Assembly: GCA_963717075.1 (NCBI GenBank)
Contig: CAVQVI010000034.1
Coordinates: 868,001-932,000, forward strand
Source of the DNA: JBGOTP01 sp963717075
GTDB taxonomy: Bacteria; Acidobacteriota; Vicinamibacteria; Vicinamibacterales; CAVVIG01
Length of the DNA: 64,000 bases
Direction of reading: 5' to 3'
In this document: positions 16,893 through 24,693 of the stretch, one piece after another
Layout: each line of letters begins with the position of its first letter
Numbering within the stretch: the first letter of the stretch is position 1
Notes under the pieces: model-generated
Databases searched by the model: none
What the model was told of the DNA's origin: nothing
The model's input: only the letters and a program-made list of their open reading frames with translations
Program-made: the position numbers and the translations under genes

Positions 16893-17895
16893 CCCCCATG
16901 TCAGCATTACTGGTGTGACAGGGTTCCTCGGCTGGCACCTGGCCGAGGCGTTCCGCGATGCGGGTTGGCGCGTGACCGGTATCGTCCGGCCCGGAAACCT
17001 GAAGGCGCTTCCGGATGGCGTGTTGGTTTCGCGGACGCCACTCGCGGCCGAAGCTCTCGCGCGCGCCGCCGAGGGGGCGTCAGTGATCGTGCACGCCGCC
17101 GGGCTCACCTCTGCGCGCAACGACGCGGCGTTCGAGTCCGTCAACGTCGCGGGCACGGAAGCCGTCGTCATGGCCGCCAACACCGTCGGCGCGCGCGTCG
17201 TCTTGATCTCCAGTCAGGCCGCTATCGGCACGGGCACCCCGGAACGCCCAAGCCGGGAGCACGACGTACCACGTCCGCTGAACGCGTACGGTCGCAGCAA
17301 GCTGGCAGCTGAAGCGACGCTGAAGATGCGGGCCCGCACACCCTGGTGCATTGTTCGCCCATCCGCGGTGTACGGACCGCGTGACCGTCAGTTCCTCCCG
17401 CTGTTTCGTCTGGCGTCCCGGGGATGGTTTCCACTTGTCACAGGTCCAGCCACGGCCTTCACGCTTGTCTACGTGGAGGATGTCGCGAGGGCTGTCGTAC
17501 TTGCCGCCGCCGGACTCCTGGCCGGCACGTCGGGCGGGCCAGGCGATCAGAGCGATGCCGAGACAGACGGTGGAGAAACGCTATTTGTCGGACACCCACG
17601 ACCACAGACAACGGAGGACGTGCTCCGGATCCTCGCGGATGCGTTTCAGCGCCCGTATCGGCCATGGCCTGTGCCGGGCGCGATCCTCAGCGGGCTGTCG
17701 TGGGCGGGTGAACTCTCCTCCAGGCTTGGCGGGCAGCCGCTGATTCACCGGGCCCGGTTCCAGGAGCTGCGGGCCGAAGGCTTCGTGTGCTCGATCGATC
17801 GCGCTCGCGAGGTGCTGAACTTTACAGCTGAGGTTGAACTGCGCGACGGGGTTGAACGGACCGCGCGATGGTACCGAGATCAAGCGTGGGTCTGA
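16885..17895 (+). CDS. NAD(P)-dependent extended SDR, ceramide reductase (CerR) candidate
   Basis: 336 residues from the GTG at 16885, which overlaps the end of the acyltransferase by 8 bases. Extended SDR fold: SITGVTGFLGWHLAEAF (dinucleotide loop), VIVHAAGLTSARND, active serines in VLISSQAAIG and the YGRSK Tyr/Lys pair, then RPSAVYGPRDRQF. In Caulobacter a NAD-dependent epimerase-like protein, CerR, reduces 3-oxo-ceramide after N-acylation; the position directly behind a bCerS-like gene and opposite SPT supports the same role. A generic sugar or 3-beta-hydroxysteroid dehydrogenase is the alternative. The 3' end overlaps the convergent radical SAM gene by 74 bases. Confidence 0.68.
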   Translation: MSDPHVSITGVTGFLGWHLAEAFRDAGWRVTGIVRPGNLKALPDGVLVSRTPLAAEALARAAEGASVIVHAAGLTSARNDAAFESVNVAGTEAVVMAANTVGARVVLISSQAAIGTGTPERPSREHDVPRPLNAYGRSKLAAEATLKMRARTPWCIVRPSAVYGPRDRQFLPLFRLASRGWFPLVTGPATAFTLVYVEDVARAVVLAAAGLLAGTSGGPGDQSDAETDGGETLFVGHPRPQTTEDVLRILADAFQRPYRPWPVPGAILSGLSWAGELSSRLGGQPLIHRARFQELRAEGFVCSIDRAREVLNFTAEVELRDGVERTARWYRDQAWV

Positions 17896-19270
17896 GCGGC
17901 ACTTCGCGTGATAGCTCGGCCGGATACGTCTCGGCGAGCGGCGCCCGGTTGAAGGCCCCGTTGCGCAGGCAGTAGTTGGTCCAGACGCGATTCCAGAGAT
18001 ACACGTGCCACGCCGCCTCGGTCGACACGGTTTCGCATGTCCTCCAGTAGCGCGCGGCGATGTGTTCGGGACGAAAATACTGCAGCACCTGCACGTAGCG
18101 CCGCATCAACCCGGCGCCGGTGACATGCGGCATGCTGGTCACGGGGAAGGCGAGCGTGTACTTCTCCCAGTCCTCAGGATAGTTCTTGAAGAGAATCCGC
18201 CCTTCAGCATCGAAGCGGGCGTAGTCGCGCGTGCCCGGCAGCGGCGTGAGGATTGTGGGGTTCAGGCCATCGAGATCGGATTCCTCCGCGAACTGCAGGA
18301 TGTCCGAGGCGATAGTGTTCATGTCCTGGGTGTCGATCCCCAGGATGAATGAACCCACGACGCCAATGCCGTGGCGGCGAATCCGTGCCACGTTCTCGCG
18401 ATAGTAGTCGAGACCTCGGCGCTGCGACGTCCCGTCCTTGCGAATGAGCGCCAGCGATTTGGTGTCGGTGCTTTCGAGGCCGATGAAGACGCCGGCGCAG
18501 CCGGCCTCCCGCGCCAGCTGCGGCAGTTCGTCGTCGTCGCCGAAGTTGATGGTGACCTGCGTGATCCAGCTCTTGTTGAGTCCGGCGGCTGCCATGGCGC
18601 GAAACAGGTCGAGGCAGCGCTGTTTCGCCTTCCGGGAAAAGCCATTCAGGTCGTCGTCCACGAAGATGATGTCGCGTTCTGGAATCGACGCCACTTCGGC
18701 GACGACATCGTCGATATCCCGCATCCGGAAAGACCGACCGTTGAATGCGGTGACGGAACAGAAGGAGCAGTCCATCGGGCAGCCGCGTGTTGTCTGGGCC
18801 GACACGTATTCGTAGTGGTATTTTCGAAAGATGCGCCGGTCCGGATGGCAGGTCGACGCGCCGTTGGTGCCGCCGTCGTACCGCGTTGCGAGCCGGCCTC
18901 GTTCGACGTCGGCAATCACCTGCGGCCACAGGCCTTCGCACTCCCCGATGAAGAGGGAGTCTGTGTACCGGGCCGCCTCGTCCGAGACGAGCGACGCGTG
19001 GATGCCGCCCATCACCACGGGGATGCCACGGGCGCGGAACTGCCGCGAGATCTCGTACGCGCGCGGAGCCTGCGTCGTAAACGCCGTGAGACCCACCAGA
19101 TCGGCCTGGATCGCCGTGTAGTCGAGCATCCCTTCGCACTGCTCGTCGATGAGCTCGACCTCCCAATCGGGCGGCGTCACCGCCGCGACATATCCGAGCG
19201 CCAGCGGCTCCCACAGATAGTCGCCGTAGAGCGACACGCGATTGCGCGGGTTGACGAGGATGAGCTTCAT
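17822..19270 (-). CDS. B12-binding-domain radical SAM enzyme (class B type, BchE/HpnJ-like)
   Basis: 482 residues. An N-terminal cobalamin-binding Rossmann domain (residues 1-130: LILVNPRN, DLVGLTAFTTQAPRAYEISR, VVMGGIHASLVSDEA, FIGECEG) precedes the radical SAM barrel with CxxxCxxC at C164, C168 and C171 (RGCPMDCSFCSV), then FVDDDLNG, GLESTD and GSFILGIDTQD. The C-terminal region, with PLPGTRDYAR, resembles the tail seen in lipid-modifying members such as the hopanoid enzymes. The start ATG overlaps the stop of the serine palmitoyltransferase gene by 4 bases, so the two are coupled. This suggests a C-H functionalisation (methylation, coupling or ring formation) on the sphingoid chain. No such step is part of the known ceramide pathway; the exact reaction is open. 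Confidence 0.85.
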   Translation of the reverse strand: MKLILVNPRNRVSLYGDYLWEPLALGYVAAVTPPDWEVELIDEQCEGMLDYTAIQADLVGLTAFTTQAPRAYEISRQFRARGIPVVMGGIHASLVSDEAARYTDSLFIGECEGLWPQVIADVERGRLATRYDGGTNGASTCHPDRRIFRKYHYEYVSAQTTRGCPMDCSFCSVTAFNGRSFRMRDIDDVVAEVASIPERDIIFVDDDLNGFSRKAKQRCLDLFRAMAAAGLNKSWITQVTINFGDDDELPQLAREAGCAGVFIGLESTDTKSLALIRKDGTSQRRGLDYYRENVARIRRHGIGVVGSFILGIDTQDMNTIASDILQFAEESDLDGLNPTILTPLPGTRDYARFDAEGRILFKNYPEDWEKYTLAFPVTSMPHVTGAGLMRRYVQVLQYFRPEHIAARYWRTCETVSTEAAWHVYLWNRVWTNYCLRNGAFNRAPLAETYPAELSREVPLRPTLDLGTIARSVQPRRAVQPQL

Positions 19271-20463
19271 GCCGCGGTCCCAATGACCGACAGCCGACGG
19301 CCGACGTGCGCGAAGATCGAAAGGGCTAAATCGATCTGTTCCGGTGTATGCGCGGCCGAGTAGCTCGTTCGCAGGAGACAAGCGTCGGGCCGGCACGCGG
19401 GCGGCAGGACGATGTTGACATACACGCCGGCTTCGAGCAGCGCCCGCCACATCGCGACCGCCCGATCCGCGGTCCCGATTTCGATGGCGACAATCGGCGA
19501 TTCTGTCGCTCCGATGGCGAAGCCGAGGTCGGTCAACCCGGTGCGCACACGTCGCACGTTGTCCCACAGCCGTTCCTTCAGCGTGACATCGCTCAGCAGG
19601 ATCAGGAGGGCCGCCTCGACGCCGGCGATGTTGGCGGGCGACCCCGATGCGGTGAAGACGTAGGGACGCGCCGCGAAATGGAGCAGGGGGAGCGCGGTGT
19701 GGTTCGAGACGCAATAGCCGCCGACGCCGGCGAGCGCCTTGGAAAACGTTCCGACCACAAAGTCGATCTGCTCCAGCACGCCTTGCGCATCGGCGCAGCC
19801 GAGTCCGCGCGGGCCGTACGCCCCGAAGGAATGCGCTTCGTCCACCATCAGATACGCTCCGGCCTCACGGCAGACCTGCAGGATGTCGGTGAGCGGGGCG
19901 ATGTCGCCGCTGATGGAATAGAGCCCCTCGACGACGACAAGGGCGCGCTTCGCGTTGGGTACTCGAACGAGCTTTCGCGCAAGGTCGCTGGCGGAGTTGT
20001 GGCGAAAGGCAAAGACCTGCGCGCCGCTCAACCGCGCGCCGTCGTAGATGCTGGCGTGGCTCTCGAGGTCGAGCAGCACGGTGTCCTCTGGGCCGCACAG
20101 CCCGGCAATGACGCCCAGATTGGCTTGATATCCCGTCGTGAACACCATCGCGTGGCGCGTGCCATGCGCAACGGCTAAGGCGCGCTCGAGCCGGCGATGC
20201 GCCGCGTAGGTGCCGTTGGCGACTCGCGATCCCGTCGTGCCTGCGCCGTGACGCTCGAGCGCGTTCCTCGCGGCAGCCACGACGTCGGGATGGAAGCTCA
20301 GACCAAAATAGTTGTTCGACCCGCACATCAGCGTGCGGCGTCCGTCGATCACGACTTCTGTCGAACTGCAGACTTCGTCGATTGTCGTGTTGAAGGGGAT
20401 CGGACCTGGCCCGATGGCCGCGATCCGATCGGCGAGCGCGTGGAATTTATCGAGCAGGTCCAT
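19267..20463 (-). CDS. spt: Serine palmitoyltransferase (alpha-oxoamine synthase family)
   Basis: Condenses serine with an acyl thioester to give 3-oxo-sphinganine, the first step of sphingolipid synthesis. 398 residues; PLP Lys is K242 in GTFSKALAGVGGY, the stacking His is H136 (ESHASIYDG) and VDEAHSFG carries D208 and H211. The block GAGTTGSRVANGTYAAHRRLE and HAMVFTTGYQANLG, together with the N-terminal PIPFNTTIDEV start, matches bacterial SPT better than 2-amino-3-oxobutyrate CoA ligase (KBL) or BioF. Its operon partners, an acyl carrier protein and an acyl-AMP ligase, also fit SPT. It overlaps the ligase by 17 bases and the radical SAM gene by 4. Confidence 0.85.
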   Translation of the reverse strand: MDLLDKFHALADRIAAIGPGPIPFNTTIDEVCSSTEVVIDGRRTLMCGSNNYFGLSFHPDVVAAARNALERHGAGTTGSRVANGTYAAHRRLERALAVAHGTRHAMVFTTGYQANLGVIAGLCGPEDTVLLDLESHASIYDGARLSGAQVFAFRHNSASDLARKLVRVPNAKRALVVVEGLYSISGDIAPLTDILQVCREAGAYLMVDEAHSFGAYGPRGLGCADAQGVLEQIDFVVGTFSKALAGVGGYCVSNHTALPLLHFAARPYVFTASGSPANIAGVEAALLILLSDVTLKERLWDNVRRVRTGLTDLGFAIGATESPIVAIEIGTADRAVAMWRALLEAGVYVNIVLPPACRPDACLLRTSYSAAHTPEQIDLALSIFAHVGRRLSVIGTAA

Positions 20464-22171
20464 CGGTCAGTTCGTCGAGATCGTTGACAAGCGCGACTCT
20501 GCCCCCGGTGAGGAGCGTGCCGGCCAGGAAGCGTGCGCGGGTTTCCGATCGGCGGACCTTTCCGCTCGTCGTACGCGGAATGGTGCCCGGCGGGGTGAGG
20601 ATGACCTGATCGAGCTCCAGGCCGGCGGTCTCGCGCACTCGACGCCTCACGTGATCCACGATGTCGTTGGGCGTGTGTTTCGCACGCGCTTCGAGCACCG
20701 CCACGACCTCGTCCACCTCCTCAACACGGCTGATACCGAAGACCACGACACCCGAGGAGCGGACCCCCTGAACGCTGCCAATGGCCGACTCCAGATCGGG
20801 TGGGTGGTACTTCCGGCCGTGCCGGATGATCAGATCCTTGGTCCGGCCGCAGACGAACAGCGCGCCGTCGGCCAAGTAACCCAGATCGCCGGTCTGCAGC
20901 CACCCGCCGTGCAGGGCCTCGGCCGTGGCGACCGGATCCTCGAAATAACCGGTCATCATCGAAGGGCCGCGAGCGATGATGCGGCCCACGTGTCGCTCGG
21001 GCAGTGGCCTTCCTGCCTCGTCGACTATCTGTATATCATGGCCCGGGAACGGTCGCCCACAGCTCACGATGCGAGCGGTGTGGCCCGGTGCCAGCGCGGC
21101 CGTGGGGACCGCCCGGGACTCGCGAACGAGCCGACGAGAATCGACCGAGTCGATCTTGACACCGTCGCGCGCAAACGCCACGGCCAGCGTGTGCTCGGCA
21201 AGGCCGTAGCTTGGCATGAAGCTCGACGCACGGAAGCCGGCCACGGCGAAGTGCGCCGCAAACGCGTCGAGCGTGTCGCAACGGACCGGCTCGGCGCCGC
21301 AGCCCGCCACGCGCCAGCTTGAAAGATCCAGCGATGCAATCTGTGAGGGCTTTACTCTCCGCAAACATAATTCGTACGCAAAGTTCGGCGCAAACGAGAC
21401 GGTGCCGCGGTACGTGGAGATCGCATCCAGCCAGGCCGTGGGCCGCTTCAGGAACAGCACCGGCGACATGATCACCGTGTCGGCTTTCGAGTAGATGCCG
21501 GTGAGCATCGCGCCGATGAGTCCCATGTCGTGATAGAGCGGGAGCCAGCTCACGCCGATGTCGGATGGCCTGACCGCCAACCCGCCGGGACCGGCGATCG
21601 CCGACAGGTTGGCGTGGAGACTCGCGTGCGACAGCACCACCCCCTTGGGCATGGCGGTCGATCCCGACGTGAACTGAATGAGCGCTGGACAACTGCTGGG
21701 CACCTCCACTGGAGCCTCGAGCGGCACACCGTGTGTGAGCGCTTCCATGTGGAGTACCTGACAGGATCGCGCCATCGGCGGCATGCCTTGGAGATCGAGC
21801 AGCGGCGCGACATCGGCGCTCACGACCACGGCGCTGGATCGGCTTGCGGTGAGCAGTTCGCGCGACTGGCGCGCGAAGGTCGGAACGTCGCCTGCCTGCG
21901 CAGGTGGGAAGAGGGGCACCGGAACCAGCCCCGCTGTCGTGATGCCGAAGAACGCGCGAATGAAACCGTTGACCTCCGGCACGACGATCGCCACGCGGTC
22001 GCCCTTGCGGAGACCGTGAGCCTGCAGCGTGCCTGCGATGCGAAGCGACTCTTCGAGCAGCCACGCGTGGGTCATCTCGATCAGCCGCCCGTCGTGCTCA
22101 ATCGCGCGCACGCGACAGGCCCCTGCGGCCGCGGCCACGAGCATCCCCGCGAGGGTATCGGGGGCCATCAC
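20447..22171 (-). CDS. Fatty acyl-AMP ligase / acyl-ACP synthetase for the sphingolipid pathway
   Basis: 574 residues, ANL superfamily, FAAL-like branch. Activates a fatty acid with ATP and, by context, loads it on the adjacent carrier protein. Motifs: P-loop FTSGSTAMPKGVVLSH, WLPLYHDMGLIGAML (typical of FAALs), MPSYGLAEHTLAVAF, GWLQTGDLGYLADGALFVCGR and the C-terminal TSGKVRRSETR catalytic lysine. Caulobacter has an acyl-ACP synthetase beside SPT and a dedicated ACP; this gene is the counterpart. Its ATG overlaps the carrier protein stop by 4 bases, and its stop overlaps SPT by 17. Confidence 0.85.
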   Translation of the reverse strand: MMAPDTLAGMLVAAAAGACRVRAIEHDGRLIEMTHAWLLEESLRIAGTLQAHGLRKGDRVAIVVPEVNGFIRAFFGITTAGLVPVPLFPPAQAGDVPTFARQSRELLTASRSSAVVVSADVAPLLDLQGMPPMARSCQVLHMEALTHGVPLEAPVEVPSSCPALIQFTSGSTAMPKGVVLSHASLHANLSAIAGPGGLAVRPSDIGVSWLPLYHDMGLIGAMLTGIYSKADTVIMSPVLFLKRPTAWLDAISTYRGTVSFAPNFAYELCLRRVKPSQIASLDLSSWRVAGCGAEPVRCDTLDAFAAHFAVAGFRASSFMPSYGLAEHTLAVAFARDGVKIDSVDSRRLVRESRAVPTAALAPGHTARIVSCGRPFPGHDIQIVDEAGRPLPERHVGRIIARGPSMMTGYFEDPVATAEALHGGWLQTGDLGYLADGALFVCGRTKDLIIRHGRKYHPPDLESAIGSVQGVRSSGVVVFGISRVEEVDEVVAVLEARAKHTPNDIVDHVRRRVRETAGLELDQVILTPPGTIPRTTSGKVRRSETRARFLAGTLLTGGRVALVNDLDELTDGPAR

Positions 22172-22479
22172 GACTTCGTCTGCTCCCCGGTGAGGCTCCG
22201 CACTTCGGACACGATCTGCTCGACGGTGCGAATGTGCGTCAATGCGTTGAGGGGGACCGCGATATTGAAGTGGTCTTCCAGTTCGCCGACGAGCTCGAGG
22301 ACCTGGAGCGAATCGAAGCCCAGGTCGGCCAGCAGCTCGCTTCTCGGTCCAGGATCAATTGCGCGCCGGCTCAGCCGCTTCAGAATCTCAACCGTGTCCC
22401 GTTCAAACCGATCAAAAGGAAACGCGGATTCGGCACCCGGCGCGGCTCCGCGACGCGCGGGGTCGGATGTTTGGGCCAA
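22168..22479 (-). CDS. Acyl carrier protein, dedicated to sphingolipid synthesis
   Basis: 103 residues, longer than housekeeping AcpP because of a 30-residue Ala/Pro/Arg-rich N-terminal tail. The phosphopantetheine site is S57 in LADLGFDSLQVLELVGELEDHF, followed by IAVPLNALTHIRTVEQIV. First gene of the four-gene minus-strand operon ACP, ligase, SPT, radical SAM. It probably carries the acyl chain that SPT condenses with serine, as the dedicated ACP does in Caulobacter. It diverges from the nucleotidyltransferase at 22584; the 104 bases between must hold both promoters. Confidence 0.85.
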   Translation of the reverse strand: MAQTSDPARRGAAPGAESAFPFDRFERDTVEILKRLSRRAIDPGPRSELLADLGFDSLQVLELVGELEDHFNIAVPLNALTHIRTVEQIVSEVRSLTGEQTKS

Positions 22480-22570
22480 GCCCCCGAATGTACCACGAAC
22501 GCCGTATTCGCGCCAGCCGAAGTCGTCGCATGACCTAACGGGTCCGCAGAATCCGCTAAGGACTTCGTAA

Positions 22571-22576
22571 TAAGAT
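22571..22576 (+). promoter_or_regulatory. Possible -10 box before the nucleotidyltransferase gene
   Basis: TAAGAT, seven bases before the ATG at 22584, in a short AT-richer patch (GTAATAAGATACTTG) within the 104-base divergent gap. A clear -35 box is not visible; the leader would be very short. Confidence 0.25.
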
Positions 22577-22583
22577 ACTTGCC

Positions 22584-23330
22584 ATGCAACGTTCTCTCCC
22601 AGTGACGCAAACCGTTATTCTTGCCGCCGGATACGGACTGCGCCTCGGCAGCGTGGAGAGCGGCGTGCCAAAGCCGCTCATGTTGGTTGGCGGTCTGCCT
22701 CTTATCGCCCACGCTCTTGAGCACGCGCGCATCAGCGGGTGCACACGGGCGGTGATTGTCATCGGACACCAGGGGGATCGGGTTCAGGCGTCTGTGGAAG
22801 AAATGTCTCCGGACCTCGATCTCTGTTTCGTCGAAAACCCCGACGTCTCCGCGCCCAACGGCCTGTCCCTGCTGGCGGCCGAGTCGTCCGTCGCCAAACC
22901 CTTCTACCTGCAGATGGTCGATCATATCTTTGCCGGCGTGGCGCTGCCCCGATTGGTCGCGATGCCGTTCAGCTTCGGGGAAGCTGGACGCGTGCTCATC
23001 GACCGGACGCCGGGCGGGGAAATCGACCTTGCCGATGCGACGAAGGTGCGCCTGGATGGCCACCAAGTGACCGCGATCGGGAAGGGAATCGAGCACTGGA
23101 ATGCGATCGACGCCGGCTGTTTCGTGCTCACCCCCGCGATCTTCGATGCCCTTAGGCGAGTGCCTGCGGATGAACCGCTGACGGTGTCCTCGGGCATGCG
23201 CCAACTGGTCGCGGCCGGATCGCTCGGCGCGGCGGAGGTCGAGGGGATCGAGTGGATCGACGTCGACACGCCAGCAGATCGGTCGACGGCGGAGCACCTG
23301 CTGCTCGCCTCAGCGATCGAACGGCGGTAG
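22584..23330 (+). CDS. NTP transferase, inositol-1-phosphate cytidylyltransferase-like
   Basis: 248 residues. MobA/GlmU-like nucleotidyltransferase: VILAAGYGLRLG and GVPKPLMLVGG form the nucleotide loop, and MVDHIF (D113) the metal site. The stretch GGEIDLADATKVRLDG, AIGKGIEHWNAIDAGCF and the WIDVDTPAD end match the group that activates myo-inositol-1-phosphate with CTP, known from bifunctional IPCT/DIPPS proteins. Here the transferase partner would be one of the CDP-alcohol phosphotransferases 3-5 kb downstream. Product as CDP-inositol or another CDP-polyol is inference. Starts at the first ATG after the divergent gap. Confidence 0.65.
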   Translation: MQRSLPVTQTVILAAGYGLRLGSVESGVPKPLMLVGGLPLIAHALEHARISGCTRAVIVIGHQGDRVQASVEEMSPDLDLCFVENPDVSAPNGLSLLAAESSVAKPFYLQMVDHIFAGVALPRLVAMPFSFGEAGRVLIDRTPGGEIDLADATKVRLDGHQVTAIGKGIEHWNAIDAGCFVLTPAIFDALRRVPADEPLTVSSGMRQLVAAGSLGAAEVEGIEWIDVDTPADRSTAEHLLLASAIERR

Positions 23331-23525
23331 TGGCCCCGCCCCGGATCCGCTCGCCCTTGCGCTATCATCAACGGGTGACCTGGGGGGGCCCCACGGCTGT
23401 CGAACAACAGACCGCGTGCGCTGCACGATCTCCCATGACGTCGATGGCGCATACGTGGTGCTGGCTGCGGTGGTGACGAGCCTCCCAAGGCACCGCCAAG
23501 TCGAAATCGGCGCTCGCACGCTGAC

Positions 23526-24689
23526 ATGATGCGCGTGGCCATCGATGCTCGGTACGTGCGCGAGAAGCCGAGCGGCATCGGAACCTACGTGCAGGCATTG
23601 GTCGAACGGATCCCTTCAGCTGCGCCTGAGGACCACTTTCTCTTCTGGGCTCATCCGCTGGCCTGGCATCCCCTGTCGGCCGCACCCAATACGTCGGAGG
23701 TCGTCGTCCGGCCGGGGCCGAACTCTCCGCTTCCAATCTGGTGGCCGTCGCGGTACGCGTCGTTCGCCGGGATCGACGTCTTTCACAGCCCCCACAACAT
23801 GCTGCCGCGCAGGGTTCCATGCGCAACGGTCGTCACCGTGCACGATGTCATGGCCATCGAGCGTCCTGGACTCCATCTTCATGGTCTCGAGCGCCTGGTC
23901 AAGCAAACGTATTACCCCGGTGCCGTCTGGCGCGCGCTACGCCAGGCCACGCACATCATCGCACCGTCACGTGCCGTTGCCGATCGCATCATCGACCTTC
24001 ACCCGGAGGCCGCGCGACGATTGTCGGTCATCGGCGAGGCCGCCGACTCCGTCTTCACTCCGGCGGCAGACCGCCTGCACGCGTCGCGTCGTGCGGCGGC
24101 TCTAGTCGGACTGGACCGGCCGTTCTTGCTCGTCGTGGGCGCCAACAGCGCCTATAAGCGGCATGCCGACGCCGTGAGGGCGTTCGCGGCCTCGGTTCCC
24201 GCGCCCTGGCTCCTCGTCCTCGTTCAGCGACAGGGCGCGAGCCTCCGCCTGGCGCGACTTGCGCGCGAACTCGGTGTCGCCGACCGAGTGCGTTGGCTAC
24301 CGCGCGTACAACGCGCGGACATCGTGACGCTCATGCAATCGGCAGGCGCCTTGATTCAGCCGTCAATCTACGAGGGGTTCGGATTGCCGCTCGTCGAAGC
24401 CATGGCGTGCGGCTGTCCGATCGTCGCGACCGACATCCCCGTCTTCCGCGAGGTCGCCGGAGACGCGGCCGCGTTTGCTCCACCACAAGACGTTCCTCAT
24501 CTCGGCGCCATCCTTCGCGACGTCGTTCAGTCGGCAGAACGGCGATGCGAGATGGCCGCAGCCGGGTTGGACCGGTCCCGACACTTCTCGTGGGCTCGCT
24601 GCGCGGCTGAAACTCTCGACGTGTACCGTTTGGCCGCCGAATGCCCGCCCCAATCGCTCGCCACACATCCCGCGCCGGGCCAGACGTGA
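23526..24689 (+). CDS. Glycosyltransferase family 4
   Basis: 387 residues (or 386 from the second ATG). GT-B fold: N-terminal MRVAIDARYVREKPSGIGTYVQALVE, DVFHSPHNMLPRR and VVTVHDVMAIERP; C-terminal LLVVGANSAYKRH and the EX7E nucleotide-sugar motif in YEGFGLPLVEAMACGCPIVATD. Retaining GT4 enzymes of this type add mannose or similar sugars. It lies between the nucleotidyltransferase and the flippase, 4 bases ahead of the latter, so it probably glycosylates a lipid-linked acceptor in the cytosol. The 195 bases upstream hold a G7/C4 palindrome and no gene I can support. Confidence 0.85.
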   Translation: MMRVAIDARYVREKPSGIGTYVQALVERIPSAAPEDHFLFWAHPLAWHPLSAAPNTSEVVVRPGPNSPLPIWWPSRYASFAGIDVFHSPHNMLPRRVPCATVVTVHDVMAIERPGLHLHGLERLVKQTYYPGAVWRALRQATHIIAPSRAVADRIIDLHPEAARRLSVIGEAADSVFTPAADRLHASRRAAALVGLDRPFLLVVGANSAYKRHADAVRAFAASVPAPWLLVLVQRQGASLRLARLARELGVADRVRWLPRVQRADIVTLMQSAGALIQPSIYEGFGLPLVEAMACGCPIVATDIPVFREVAGDAAAFAPPQDVPHLGAILRDVVQSAERRCEMAAAGLDRSRHFSWARCAAETLDVYRLAAECPPQSLATHPAPGQT

Positions 24690-24693
24690 CCGC

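Noticed and set aside
19267..20463. Reading the alpha-oxoamine synthase as KBL acting after threonine dehydrogenase
   Set aside because: The sequence blocks and the coupled ACP and acyl-AMP ligase fit serine palmitoyltransferase, and it lies 16 kb from the threonine genes.
23382..23480. G7/C4 palindrome and short frame in the gap before the glycosyltransferase
   Set aside because: The hairpin is short and has no U-run; the frame has no protein resemblance.
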